NCBI RefSeq assembly: GCF_003576475.1 | Contig: NZ_QWGR01000008.1 | Location: 82,100 to 146,099 of the forward strand | Origin: Maribellus luteus | GTDB taxonomy: Bacteria > Bacteroidota > Bacteroidia > Bacteroidales > Prolixibacteraceae | DNA length: 64,000 nucleotides | Direction: 5' to 3' | The notes under the pieces: generated by a model | Database searches by the model: none | Seen by the model: only the letters and a program-made list of their open reading frames with translations | Told to the model about the DNA's origin: nothing | Made by a program: the position numbers and the translations under genes | Shown: in pieces, positions 44,325 through 53,901 of the stretch | Layout: each line of letters starts with the position of its first letter | Position numbering within the stretch: position 1 is the first letter of the stretch

Positions 44325-45149
44325 ATGACTCGTCCAAAATACTTTCTGTTTCTGTTTACATTGATTTACGCCTGTACTTCTTCCCCTAAAAAAACACCCG
44401 AACCACAACCCCTTCGAGTTGAATTAAGCACCGACAAGGGAAATGTACTGCTCGAATTGTCGAACGCAACTCCACTGCACCGCGACAATTTTGTAAAACT
44501 GGTAAAAGAAGGATATTTTGACGGAATGCTGTTTCACCGGGTCGTTAGCGGTTTTGGGATACAGTCGGGAGACCCCGACAGCAAAAATGCCCAGGCAGGT
44601 GAAGCGCTCGGAAACGGAGGCCCCGATTATACCATTCCGGCAGAAATAAATGCGGAACTTTTCCATAAACGCGGGGTACTGCTTGCTGCCCGCGATAACA
44701 ATCCTGACCGTGCCTCATCGGGTTCGCAGTTTTTTATTGTTCAGGGAAAAGTTCAAACCGACAGTACGCTTGAGCGAGCCGAACAAAGAATCAACGACTG
44801 GCTGGCAGCGCATTATTTTGTAAACGACCCGGCCAACAAAGTCCTTCGTGATTCGCTGGAACTGGCCTTGCAGGAAGAAAACGAAGAAGCGAACCGGAAA
44901 TGGTCAGACAGCATACAGTCGGGAAGTAAAAACTATACAAATTTTGAAAGATACTCGATCCCGGAGCCTCACCGCGAAGTCTACAAAAGCATTGGAGGCG
45001 CCCCGCATTTGGATCAGAATTACACGGTTTTTGGAGAAGTTATCGACGGCATGAGTGTGGTGGATTCGATTGCGGCCCTGCCTGTTGATTCGCTCAGCCG
45101 GCCATTCAGCGACATACGAATTGTTGCTGCCAGTATTATTGAACCATGA
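44325..45149 (+). CDS. Cyclophilin-type peptidyl-prolyl isomerase lipoprotein
   Basis: A 274-residue lipoprotein with signal peptide ending in lipobox LIYACT. Residues about 35-150 and 220-274 form a cyclophilin PPIase domain (FHRVVSGFGIQSGDP, RGVLLAARDNNPDRASSGSQFFIV). A helical insert of about 75 residues (RAEQRINDWLAAHY to WSDSIQSGSKNY) splits the domain, which is unusual in short bacterial cyclophilins but known in some periplasmic ones. It probably assists folding in the periplasm. Its stop overlaps the next ATG by four bases. Confidence 0.9.
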   Translation: MTRPKYFLFLFTLIYACTSSPKKTPEPQPLRVELSTDKGNVLLELSNATPLHRDNFVKLVKEGYFDGMLFHRVVSGFGIQSGDPDSKNAQAGEALGNGGPDYTIPAEINAELFHKRGVLLAARDNNPDRASSGSQFFIVQGKVQTDSTLERAEQRINDWLAAHYFVNDPANKVLRDSLELALQEENEEANRKWSDSIQSGSKNYTNFERYSIPEPHREVYKSIGGAPHLDQNYTVFGEVIDGMSVVDSIAALPVDSLSRPFSDIRIVAASIIEP

Positions 45150-45619
45150 AGATCGACAACAAAATATCGCACTTTTTAACCGGCCCGTATATTTTCTTTG
45201 GCTTTCTTTTTATACCCCTGCTTTTGATGGGCTTGCTCGAGCATCATCCAGTCCTGGCCGGAGTCAGTTCGCTGGCCATAGCCTATTTGTTTGCCACCTA
45301 TTCCGGAGTGGAAATAGATACGGAAACAAAGAAATTCAGAAACTACAACAAACAATTCGGGCTGTTTAAAACCGGGCGCTGGCGATCGCTCGACGAATAC
45401 ATTGGCGTAACACTTGTTCCCATACGAAAAGTTTACCGGATGTACAGCCGCTCTAACCGAAGCAACACTTCGCATAAAACCGAATACCGGATTTACCTGG
45501 TGAACCAAGCCAAACGCCCGGCCATTCCCATCAAAAAATGCAAAACACAAGATGACGGTTACAAATGTTTGGATGAATTTGCCATCTGGCTGCACAAACC
45601 GGTTTATTCTCCGAAGTAA
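45146..45619 (+). CDS. Hypothetical two-helix membrane protein
   Basis: A 157-residue protein. Two membrane segments (about 15-33 and 39-50) are followed by a soluble region with a basic RMYSRSNRSNTSHKTEYRIYLV stretch. ATG overlaps the previous stop (ATGA), so translation is coupled with the cyclophilin gene. No family recognised. Confidence 0.7.
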   Translation: MKIDNKISHFLTGPYIFFGFLFIPLLLMGLLEHHPVLAGVSSLAIAYLFATYSGVEIDTETKKFRNYNKQFGLFKTGRWRSLDEYIGVTLVPIRKVYRMYSRSNRSNTSHKTEYRIYLVNQAKRPAIPIKKCKTQDDGYKCLDEFAIWLHKPVYSPK

Positions 45620-45763
45620 AAACAGTATCCGGCCCGCTTAAACATCTCTCCCTCCCCAACCGTTTATTCAGGCAGATAAATCATACTATATTCGTGAGCG
45701 TAAAAATAAATGATCCTTACTTTTCGTTTTTTAGTTATTCAGTTCAGTAAAAAATTCAGATTC

Positions 45764-48394
45764 ATGAAGATAACCGGCCTTTTACTCCTCCTTGTTATGC
45801 TGTCAACCACCGCTTTTACCCAATCAAAAAAACGCGACAAGGTAAAACGCAAGTACCGCAGCACCGAAGCGGTTACCAACGAAATGCCTTCGGTTTTTAT
45901 CCGGGGATCGGTGTACGACGAAGATTACAATGCACTGCCGGGTGCCACGGTTACCATCGACGGGACAGCAAAGGGCGTAAATACCAACGAAGACGGGGAA
46001 TACCTGATTACCGGTTTGGTTGAAGGCCGGACGCGGGTGCGGGTCTCGTTTATCGGCTACAAAACCCACACGGCCGACATTATTTTACGTAAGGGACAAA
46101 ACGTAAAAAACGTCATGCTACCGCTCGACAACATTCATCTTGAACCCATTTTGGTGAACTCACAAAAACGCGAACAGCAAATACTCGATGTTCCAACGGC
46201 CATTAGTTCGGTCAGTGCCCAAGCCATGGAACAATCGAATATTACCGACCTTAGCCTGATGAGCGAGTTTGTTCCCGGCTTGTACATTCGCGAACAGGGC
46301 GCCAACCGCCCCACTTTTGCAATCCGCGGCCTCAGCAGCGACGAAGTAAGCCCGAGCGCCCAGCCGCGTGTTTCGGTGTATTTCAACAATGTTCCGATCA
46401 ACCGTGCAAGCGGGGCCTCGCTCGAATTGTATGACATGGACCGTGTGGAAGTGCTAAAAGGCCCGCAGAACACGCTGTTTGGCCGGAGTGCCCAGGCCGG
46501 GGCCGTGCATTATGTCAGCAAAATGCCTACCGGAGAATTCAATGGAAGTATGACTGCCGGATACGGAGAATACGGACAAAAAGAAGTGCGCGGTTTTGTA
46601 AACCTGCCCCTTATAAAAGACAAACTGGCGGTGCGGGCAGCGGGTATTTACAACTACCGCGACGGCTATGTTGAAAATACTTTTGGCGGCGACCTGATGG
46701 GAAAAAACACCTACGGCGGACGTTTTTCGGTGCGCTTTAAACCGGCCTGGAACCACAAATTCGACCTGGTGGTGAATTACCAGAAAGACGATACCCCGGG
46801 AATTGCCTTTATGCCCGACAGTCTGGCCAACACCAACGGTACAGTCGGAATCTTTAGCGGCGTAGCCTCGCACGAACAGGGAACCAACCTGGGAACCGGG
46901 AAGGAAGTTTTTGACGTCACGCTGAATTACCGTCTCTACATGAGCGAACACAATTACTGGACGTCCATTACCTCGTACCGCACCAACGATGCTTCGGCGC
47001 GCTGGGACGGCGACGGAACGGCATCGGCAGCCATTGACATGGCAGAAAATTCGAGTGCCAGCCAGTTTTACCAGGAGATCAGGGGGAATTTCTCGCAAAA
47101 CAGCCGCCTGAACGGAGTGCTGGGCGGAAGTTACTGGCGCGAAACGGCCGACCAGACTTACTGGTTTTCGCCCAACGAGCAACAACTGGCCAATCTTTTG
47201 CTTTCCAGTCCGCCCATGCCTTTGGTCGACAACAACGGGCAGCCAATATCAGTCCCCGTCATTCCCGTGGGATACGACTCTATAAACAACGTTCCCATTT
47301 ATGTTGATCTTCCCACCAATCACCAGGAAGAAAACTACAGCAAGGCAACCAATTCGGCCCTCGAAGGTTTTATCGATGTAAGCTACCAGCTAAGCCGGAA
47401 GTTTTTTGTTTCGGGTGGTGCGCGCATTGTTTACGATCGTTATAAATTAGGAAATGAAGCCAGTATGACCGGTGGTGATCCCTCTGTTTTGGGCGGATAC
47501 CTGGGCAATGCTCCCAACGTATTTTTCCGCCCAAGCGACTGGCAGGAGATCAGCAAAAGCACTTTATCGTTTACCTACCACGGGGGGGTGAAATACCGCT
47601 TGAACGAATACGGAAACCTTTTTGCCAATTATTCGCGCGGACGCCGGCCCAACGTATTGCAATTTACCTCTACCGGCGAAAAACAGGTACTGGATGCCGA
47701 AACACTGGACAACTTTGAAGCGGGTTTTAAAGCTGCTTTCTTCGACCGCATTTTTGTGGATGTTACCGGCTTTTACCAGCTCTACAAAAACTTTCAGACC
47801 CGTGCCTGGGTGGCCGATGCATCTACAGGTGAATTTAATTACATCTCGAAAGACGGAGGACAGGCCACTTCGTACGGAGCGGAAGCCAGTCTTCGGGTAG
47901 CGGTTATTGAGCAGCTTCACTTATTTGCCAATTACGCCTGGCTAAAGACCGAATTCGACTCTACCGATGTGGACGGGCAAACCCAGGAATACGCCGGAAA
48001 CGTATTTAGCCTCGCGCCCGAACACAGCCTGAACGTGGGATTTCATGCACGGGTAAACATCACGCCCACCATTCAGCTTTTTGTAACGCCATCGTATGCA
48101 TGGAAATCGCACATGTACTTCGAAGATGCCAACACTCCGGGGCTCGAACAGGATGCTTACGGTTTACTAAACATCAACGGAGGACTGGAATTGGATGATC
48201 CGAATCTTATCCTGTCGGTGTGGGCCAGCAATGTGCTGGATGAACCATACATTACCAGCGCCGGAAATACCGGAAGTTTGTTTGGGGTGCCGACTTTTGT
48301 TCCCGGCCCGCCCCGTATGGTGGGAACCAAACTCACGTGGAATTTCACCAAAAAACCAAAACCTTATTTTAAAAGAAGCAAGCGAAACAGGTAG
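45764..48394 (+). CDS. TonB-dependent outer-membrane receptor (FecA/FepA-type)
   Basis: An 876-residue receptor from ATG 45764 with signal peptide MKITGLLLLLVMLSTTAFTQ. A CarboxypepD regulatory-like domain (about 45-130, with VYDEDYNALPGATVTIDGTAKGVNTNEDGEYLI) is followed by a plug (about 150-270, AISSVSAQAMEQSNITDLSLMSEFVPGLYIREQG) and a barrel ending WNFTKK with a basic tail. The frame upstream to 45710 is not used. The ligand cannot be told; a siderophore or metal complex is likely from the plug. Confidence 0.9.
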   Translation: MKITGLLLLLVMLSTTAFTQSKKRDKVKRKYRSTEAVTNEMPSVFIRGSVYDEDYNALPGATVTIDGTAKGVNTNEDGEYLITGLVEGRTRVRVSFIGYKTHTADIILRKGQNVKNVMLPLDNIHLEPILVNSQKREQQILDVPTAISSVSAQAMEQSNITDLSLMSEFVPGLYIREQGANRPTFAIRGLSSDEVSPSAQPRVSVYFNNVPINRASGASLELYDMDRVEVLKGPQNTLFGRSAQAGAVHYVSKMPTGEFNGSMTAGYGEYGQKEVRGFVNLPLIKDKLAVRAAGIYNYRDGYVENTFGGDLMGKNTYGGRFSVRFKPAWNHKFDLVVNYQKDDTPGIAFMPDSLANTNGTVGIFSGVASHEQGTNLGTGKEVFDVTLNYRLYMSEHNYWTSITSYRTNDASARWDGDGTASAAIDMAENSSASQFYQEIRGNFSQNSRLNGVLGGSYWRETADQTYWFSPNEQQLANLLLSSPPMPLVDNNGQPISVPVIPVGYDSINNVPIYVDLPTNHQEENYSKATNSALEGFIDVSYQLSRKFFVSGGARIVYDRYKLGNEASMTGGDPSVLGGYLGNAPNVFFRPSDWQEISKSTLSFTYHGGVKYRLNEYGNLFANYSRGRRPNVLQFTSTGEKQVLDAETLDNFEAGFKAAFFDRIFVDVTGFYQLYKNFQTRAWVADASTGEFNYISKDGGQATSYGAEASLRVAVIEQLHLFANYAWLKTEFDSTDVDGQTQEYAGNVFSLAPEHSLNVGFHARVNITPTIQLFVTPSYAWKSHMYFEDANTPGLEQDAYGLLNINGGLELDDPNLILSVWASNVLDEPYITSAGNTGSLFGVPTFVPGPPRMVGTKLTWNFTKKPKPYFKRSKRNR

Positions 48395-48595
48395 CAGAGT
48401 ATTGCAATAGTAGATTTCACGCAAAGCACGCCAAGCTTTACGCAAAAGAACGCAAAAACAGAAACTGAAATATCCTCTTTGCAAAAGGACTGGATTTGAA
48501 TATCCGTCAACTGACGGAATAACCGATGGTGCTTGAATGAAGGTTATCTCTTCCCAATAGGAATTACACGTGACAGTAACATTCTTTTTTTATTT

Positions 48596-48690
48596 TATTC
48601 AACCCTATTCAGGGCTGGTGTTCGAATCCGTTTTCTACCGTGCGTTTCACACACGGTTATTCATGTTAAGTCCTTTCAGGACATTCGTAA
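48596..48690. repeat. Hairpin-rich intergenic repeat
   Basis: Three small hairpins in a row: CCCT/AGGG (48603-48614), ACCGTG/CACGGT (48637-48657) and GTCCT/AGGAC (48670-48682). This text is reminiscent of dispersed REP-type repeats in Bacteroidetes. No open frame shows coding character. Confidence 0.45.
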
Positions 48691-48797
48691 TTATCAATTG
48701 AATCAAATCAAACAAATACCAAACAACATGTCACAATATTTCAGAAGGTTACATGCAATCCCAATAATTAACGCATAGCTTTCGATGTCCAACTATA

Positions 48798-48823
48798 AAA
48801 AAGCCCGGCTCTACGGGCTTTCT
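48798..48823. terminator. Short terminator-like hairpin
   Basis: AAAGCCCG pairs with CGGGCTTT around a six-base loop, with a short T run on the plus strand. It lies just before the minus-strand gene fragment ending at 48857. Confidence 0.5.
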
Positions 48824-48856
48824 GTCAAACTTAATTTTCCAACTTATGACAAATCT

Positions 48857-49045
48857 CTATTTGCCCATAAGATCTTCAGTTTCTTTATATGTTTCATTGA
48901 TAATCATATTGAAAGGATCATGTTTCTTTGGCAACACATACGGGACCACAATTTTACATAACTTCGAGTTAGTCACTTTCAAATGAGCTTCTGCCAAAAC
49001 CCAACATTCTTTATTCAGTTTTAACGGTGATAAAAGAAAAGCTAC
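48857..49045 (-). pseudogene. C-terminal gene fragment, possibly TIR-like
   Basis: A minus-strand open stretch of 62 codons (GTA at 49045 to TAG at 48857) without a start. It reads AFLLSPLKLNKECWVLAEAHL, then KIVVPYVLPKKHDPFNMIINETYKE, then TEDLMGK. The FLLSP...ECWVLAEA pattern is like the middle and end of TIR domains. A stop (TAA) just upstream and the lack of a start show it is a remnant. TIR identity is tentative. Confidence 0.4.
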
Positions 49046-49087
49046 TTACTCATGGAATTGGTTGAATTCAATGACTCCATGGACCCG

Positions 49088-50257
49088 TTATAATTTGTTT
49101 TGAATCTCCTTGTATTTGTCCATCATCTTTAAACGGTAATAGACGTTTTTCAATGACTCACGTATAACTTCATCATTTGGATTTATCAGATAACATTTCT
49201 CCATATACGGCAATGATTTTCCCCACCATATCTCAGACTTTTTGATGAAACTTTTATATGCTTCCTGATCATTTACCGGAACATCTGCTGCCAACTCAAC
49301 TTGTTTAACTCCCCGGTTATAATAAATAACACCAAGATTGTACAAAGCAATAAAATTCACTGAATCTACTTTCAACGCCTCCTCGTAAAGTTTTATTGCA
49401 TTTTCTTCATCATCAATTTTATTATACAAGTCTCCTTTGGTAAGATAATAATCTATATTATCCGGTTTTTGGGTAATCGCAATATCGAGATATTGGATCG
49501 CCTCATCTCGCCTGTTAAGGTTTAATAAAATCTGAATCATGCTGTTCATGATTCTTTCATCGTTCTGATATTTGAGCAATGCTTTCTGCAAGGTTTCCAG
49601 TGCTTTTACTGTATCTTGCTCACTTTCGTATGCATTGGCAATCCAGATGAGAGCGGTTTCCTCATTGTACCCCAGTTCTGCTGCCCGTTCCAAATAATGA
49701 ATAGCTTTGTCGTGCTGGCGGGCATTCATCGCTGCCAGTCCACAATTATAAACAATAGCCGTGTCAACCAAAGCATCTTTATCATCCTTCACAACAGGCA
49801 TTTCATTAATTTCCAGTATTTGTTCGAAACGGGTTAACGCTTTATTATATACACTGTCGTTGTATGCATTTATTGCATCGCTCTGCAAATCGTTGACCAA
49901 CAAAACAAGATTCACTTTCAAACTTTTCCCGTACCGATTTTTGATATCCAGTTCTACCGCCTTTTTGTACGAATCGAAAGCATCGGTTAAAGGATCGCTG
50001 CTTAAAGTGCCGTATTTCTTATCGGCCGATTTATAAATAGCCTGATATATTTCGCCCTGTACCTGCCAGGTTCGCGGCCAGCTAACCGACTTCGCTGATT
50101 TCTCATTTGCAGGATCAGTAGCTGATTGTATACATCCCAGGGCCTTCTCCAATTCGCCCGAATCTTTGTAAGTGACAGCCTTGGTTACCTGCCCTTTTTG
50201 AGCCAACAAGGCATGACAAACCATTACCAGTGCAATGGTAATAAACAATTGTTTCAT
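49088..50257 (-). CDS. Exported TPR-repeat protein
   Basis: A 389-residue protein with signal peptide MKQLFITIALVMVCHALLAQ. Residues about 150-365 contain several TPR motifs (AAMNARQHDKAIHYLERAAELGY, NLNRRDEAIQYLDIAITQKPDNIDYYLTKGDLYNKIDDEENAIKLYEEAL). It is presumably a periplasmic scaffold. It lies 66 bases after BlaR1 on the same strand, so it may share the BlaI-controlled transcript. No enzyme motif is seen. Confidence 0.85.
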   Translation of the reverse strand: MKQLFITIALVMVCHALLAQKGQVTKAVTYKDSGELEKALGCIQSATDPANEKSAKSVSWPRTWQVQGEIYQAIYKSADKKYGTLSSDPLTDAFDSYKKAVELDIKNRYGKSLKVNLVLLVNDLQSDAINAYNDSVYNKALTRFEQILEINEMPVVKDDKDALVDTAIVYNCGLAAMNARQHDKAIHYLERAAELGYNEETALIWIANAYESEQDTVKALETLQKALLKYQNDERIMNSMIQILLNLNRRDEAIQYLDIAITQKPDNIDYYLTKGDLYNKIDDEENAIKLYEEALKVDSVNFIALYNLGVIYYNRGVKQVELAADVPVNDQEAYKSFIKKSEIWWGKSLPYMEKCYLINPNDEVIRESLKNVYYRLKMMDKYKEIQNKL

Positions 50258-50323
50258 AGGGTCTCTGATTTAAATGATTTAAAAACTGGAAGTGAAACTT
50301 ACACTCGGCGAAGAACTTTACCT

Positions 50324-52924
50324 TTAATTTCGCCGAACATCCACCTTCAGAAAACCGGCCTCCAGCAACACTTTCGTTACCGCATCTATTTCTGCTTGCG
50401 TAGCGTTTTTATCGGGGGATATGCTGGTGTACAAACTATAATTCCCATTTTTTGACAAAAAAGCTTCTGCTTCGCGCTTAACCTTATCCAAATCAGGAAG
50501 ACCGCTCCCCGACCATGCAAATCCAAACATTTGGGACGGTTCTCCTGCTTTTGTTCCCGGATTTGTTTCCCGAACCGAATGCTGCTGAATACTGTAACCA
50601 ACCTGGTCGATGTTTACTTCCTTTAGCATGCGTTTTACAGTTTCTATCTGAAGATACGTAACCTCGTCTTCAACTTCCAACACAACATTTGTTTTTGCGG
50701 GCTGTTTGCCCATTTCCCTGAGTTTTGTTTCAAACTCCGTTAAAGTGTATTCCCGGTTATCCAGGTCAATCTTACCGTTTGCTTTTACCAGAACTTTGTG
50801 CTGTGCCACAGCGGCCGGTTTCTGTTCCATCTTCAAAACCGTTGTGCTGACTTTTACGAAAGGAACCTGGTTCAGCTCATTTAGAACGTTATTCAGTTTT
50901 TCTTTAGGAACATCGCTGAAAGACAAAACAGAAATCGTCGTTTTATCATCCCTTGACTTTACAGACTCTTCGACTTTCTGTTTAACGTTTTCAACGGCAG
51001 ATATTTTGTTAAAAACCTCCAATCTATCTGGATAAACTCTCACATCGTATTTTCCAATATTTTGCAAAGAAGATGTATCATCTGCTGCTCTTTTAAAATT
51101 TGCGTTTTTTATCCCGGCAAAAAACAAAGTTTCTTTTAGCTCGGCAACTACTTTATCACTGGCGCCATTTTCGACGCTTACATTTACTCCCTGTTCGTGA
51201 TTGGTCTCATTCTTTCGATTTGCTGCATCATTCAACTGATTCCGTTGTACTAAATAACGCTTTAGTTCTTCGATTGTAAGTTTTTTGTTTTCTATCAGCT
51301 GCCATTTTTCCTCTTTTGTTTTTGGCTCGACATAATACCTTTCAACATAAACACCTCCATCTTTTGTAATTTTTAGATTTACAAATGGCGGAGGAGGTGG
51401 TGGTGGAGTTGCTGAAGTTGTAACCTTTGGCTCCATGATCGAAACGCGTACCGGAAGCATTTGATTGATTACCTCCTTCTTTTCGGCAGACAAGGAGAAA
51501 TAATCCTGATTAAACTTTTCCTGCGCCAGTTTCTGCCGCTTTTCAAGATAAATTTTCCCGATGGAGCGAAGCATTTTATCAACAAAGGCTTTATCTGTTT
51601 CAACGTCGTATCGCAAGGCAATTACCCCTTTTGAGATTTTCACGTCTCCCACGAGTGGCATATTTTTGCTTATTGCTTCCGGCCCTTTTTTGACCGTTTC
51701 AAAAGGAGGATTTCCGTTTAAGAATTTCGTTACCCCTTCAAGTACTCCATCAACAGTTGCGAAAGAACCACAGGCTAAAATCTTACTTTCCCGGTTAACA
51801 AGGATTGTCATAATATTCTCCGACGGTACCGGATCACCGTGTTTTGTTTTATCATACTTCGGCAAATTCGATGGTTTGCTTCCCGGCGGTGGAGGAGCAA
51901 GCTCAAATTGGTTCATCTCTAGTCCGTGGCTTATTTTCGACAGGTTCTGAATGTTCCAGTTATCGAGCCAAACTTCGGAGCTGTCTTTCTGAACACTCAA
52001 TGAAGGTACCAGATCACTGATTTTATCAGGGATCATCTCAGGTCTTGCAAAAGCCTGTAAAAGCAGCGCTACAACCGGTACAAACAAAGCCAGTTTAAGG
52101 CTTGTGCGACGACGATTGGTTTTCATGTGCATCATTTTGATTCGTTTTAAAATTGGTTTTTGTGTAAAATGGTTGGCCAGGGCAAAACGTCTTTCGCCTA
52201 CAGCCTTTTTAAGAACCAACAGTTGGTATGTTTTTGCATCGATGCCTTGGTTAAGTACGGCCTGGTCGGCCTGGTATTCGTGTATCAGTTTCAGATCGCG
52301 GCGCAACAGCCACACCACCGGGTTAAACCAGAAAAGGGCGGTAAACAGCTCGCAGATCATCAGGTCGAGCGCGTGTTTGTGTTGAATGTGGGCGTATTCG
52401 TGGGCTACCACAATGTCTTTGTTTTCTGTGAAATCTTTTTCCGACAAAACAATGTGCTGCAAAAAAGAGAAGGGCTGAATAAAATCTTTGACAATGGCCA
52501 AAACCACATCGCGGAAGTGTTGTTTCTCGGCCCGGCGTATGATTTGCCACACCCGCACCACCGAAAAGGCCAGCCGACCAACCAGCAGTCCGATCACCGA
52601 AAGGTAAAACACCACCCACGGGTTAAACGGCGCTTTTACGGGAGCTGACTCACGCAGCGGCAGGTTTTCGGTAACAACCACCGGCTCGCTTGCGACGGGT
52701 GCCGCTACCCACTCGTGAATAACTTCGAACGGCGGGATCACCTGTGTTTCGCGAATAAGCGGAACATCGGCAAAAGGAAGCACCACCGATGTGAGCAAAA
52801 TACCCAGCAGCACCAGGCGGTTGGCGGTGTGCATTTTGTCGCGGCTAACCGCCAGCTTAAACACCGCATACAACAGCGCCAGACTTACCGACGATTTTAG
52901 CAGCCAGACCAGGAATGGGTTCAT
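50324..52924 (-). CDS. BlaR1/MecR1-type M56 sensor fused to ExbD-like domains
   Basis: An 866-residue integral membrane protein. Residues 1-290 form the M56 (BlaR1) metalloprotease domain with four membrane segments; the zinc motif HEYAH is at about 175-179 and HEYQAD at about 215-220. The PBP-like sensor of classical BlaR1 is absent. Instead residues about 365-500 resemble the periplasmic C-terminus of Bacteroidetes ExbD (ILVNRESKILACGSF, GVIALRYDVETDKAFVDKM, QKLAQEKFNQDYFSL), and a second ExbD-like segment lies at about 709-780. A polyproline run is at about 507-513. The stop of the preceding blaI overlaps the start (ATGA). Confidence 0.85.
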   Translation of the reverse strand: MNPFLVWLLKSSVSLALLYAVFKLAVSRDKMHTANRLVLLGILLTSVVLPFADVPLIRETQVIPPFEVIHEWVAAPVASEPVVVTENLPLRESAPVKAPFNPWVVFYLSVIGLLVGRLAFSVVRVWQIIRRAEKQHFRDVVLAIVKDFIQPFSFLQHIVLSEKDFTENKDIVVAHEYAHIQHKHALDLMICELFTALFWFNPVVWLLRRDLKLIHEYQADQAVLNQGIDAKTYQLLVLKKAVGERRFALANHFTQKPILKRIKMMHMKTNRRRTSLKLALFVPVVALLLQAFARPEMIPDKISDLVPSLSVQKDSSEVWLDNWNIQNLSKISHGLEMNQFELAPPPPGSKPSNLPKYDKTKHGDPVPSENIMTILVNRESKILACGSFATVDGVLEGVTKFLNGNPPFETVKKGPEAISKNMPLVGDVKISKGVIALRYDVETDKAFVDKMLRSIGKIYLEKRQKLAQEKFNQDYFSLSAEKKEVINQMLPVRVSIMEPKVTTSATPPPPPPPFVNLKITKDGGVYVERYYVEPKTKEEKWQLIENKKLTIEELKRYLVQRNQLNDAANRKNETNHEQGVNVSVENGASDKVVAELKETLFFAGIKNANFKRAADDTSSLQNIGKYDVRVYPDRLEVFNKISAVENVKQKVEESVKSRDDKTTISVLSFSDVPKEKLNNVLNELNQVPFVKVSTTVLKMEQKPAAVAQHKVLVKANGKIDLDNREYTLTEFETKLREMGKQPAKTNVVLEVEDEVTYLQIETVKRMLKEVNIDQVGYSIQQHSVRETNPGTKAGEPSQMFGFAWSGSGLPDLDKVKREAEAFLSKNGNYSLYTSISPDKNATQAEIDAVTKVLLEAGFLKVDVRRN

Positions 52925-53292
52925 TGCGGGTTGTTTTGTTGATTTTCTATTTCTTCGATCAGCTTTTTCAGATCATCGAGCGAAAGGTTTTCTTCTTCCA
53001 CCAGCAGCGACACCACGTTTTTATACGAGTTGTCGAAATACTTTTTCACCACGCTGCCCAGCGTAGTTTTGCTGTACTCTTCTTTTGTTACCGCCGCAAA
53101 ATAGCGGTAGGTATTTCCAAACTGTTCGTGATCGATGAAACCTTTTTCCTCGAGTGCCCGCACCATGGTCGAAAGCGTGTTGTAATGCAGCTTTTGCCCC
53201 GCATACAACTCCTTTAACTCTTTTACAAACATGGGCCCGCGGTCCCAAAAAAAGTTCATGATCTCCTCTTCCTTCTGTGTCAGTTTTTTCAT
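52921..53292 (-). CDS. BlaI/MecI-family repressor
   Basis: A 123-residue winged-helix repressor (KLTQKEEEIMNFFWDRGPMFVKELKELY, YNTLSTMVRALEEKGFIDHEQFGNTYRYFAAVTKEEYSK) with a C-terminal dimerisation helix. The family is cleaved or displaced when the M56 partner is activated. Here the partner is the gene at 50324, with 4-base overlap. The regulon is probably this operon itself and perhaps the TPR gene. Confidence 0.93.
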   Translation of the reverse strand: MKKLTQKEEEIMNFFWDRGPMFVKELKELYAGQKLHYNTLSTMVRALEEKGFIDHEQFGNTYRYFAAVTKEEYSKTTLGSVVKKYFDNSYKNVVSLLVEEENLSLDDLKKLIEEIENQQNNPQ

Positions 53293-53901
53293 CTTTTCAG
53301 TATTTTAAGTATCGAGAATCAAGTATCGAGTATCGAGCTTGTAATAAACCAGATTCCTTCCCCCGAATACCCAGGGTCGGAATGACAAGGATTTCCCTGT
53401 TCATCCGCGGCGCAAAAACAATCGTTAACCAGCTATACCTATCACCGCGCCGCCAAACCATTATCCCGGTTCGTCATCCCGATCCCGTTCGTCAACTGAC
53501 GAGGGAGAGGGATCTGAAACCGCTTCGAGCTTCGAGTATCGAGCTTCGAGTATCGAGCTTCGAGTATCGAGTGTCGAGTATCACCCCCTCCGTCATTCCG
53601 GTGGCTAATGCCCCGGAATTCCTCGTCCCCCTCTAAAAGGGGGACAAATCAGCAGGCGGTGAGCTTCGATCACTCTGAACTCTAACCTCTTTCAAAACAA
53701 ATGTAACTATATTTTCTAGTTTTCAAACTATTTTTCATAGTTATTCGGGAAAACTTTTTATCAAAAACACGTACAATGCACTGTATCAGGCATCTATTTT
53801 TTATGTTTTAAAAAACATTTCTTGTTTTTAACGAGCAATCGGCTTATCTTGAATACACCATTAAACAAAATTCTAGTTCGTAACATTTAAATTTAATCCT
53901 C
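53293..53901. repeat. Noncoding region with 14-bp tandem repeats
   Basis: CGAGCTTCGAGTAT repeats at 53526, 53540 and 53554, with a variant at 53568; related TATCGAG words are at 53308-53338. A CCCCCTCTAAAAGGGGG hairpin is at 53627-53643. No coding frame. These low-complexity stretches recur in Bacteroidetes intergenic DNA. Confidence 0.65.

Noticed and set aside
48533-48778. Small open frame after the second TonB receptor
   Set aside because: Overlies hairpin-rich repeat sequence and has no domain or promoter.
53526-53581. CRISPR-like array of CGAGCTTCGAGTAT units
   Set aside because: Units of 14 bases are directly adjacent with no spacers; it is a simple tandem repeat.
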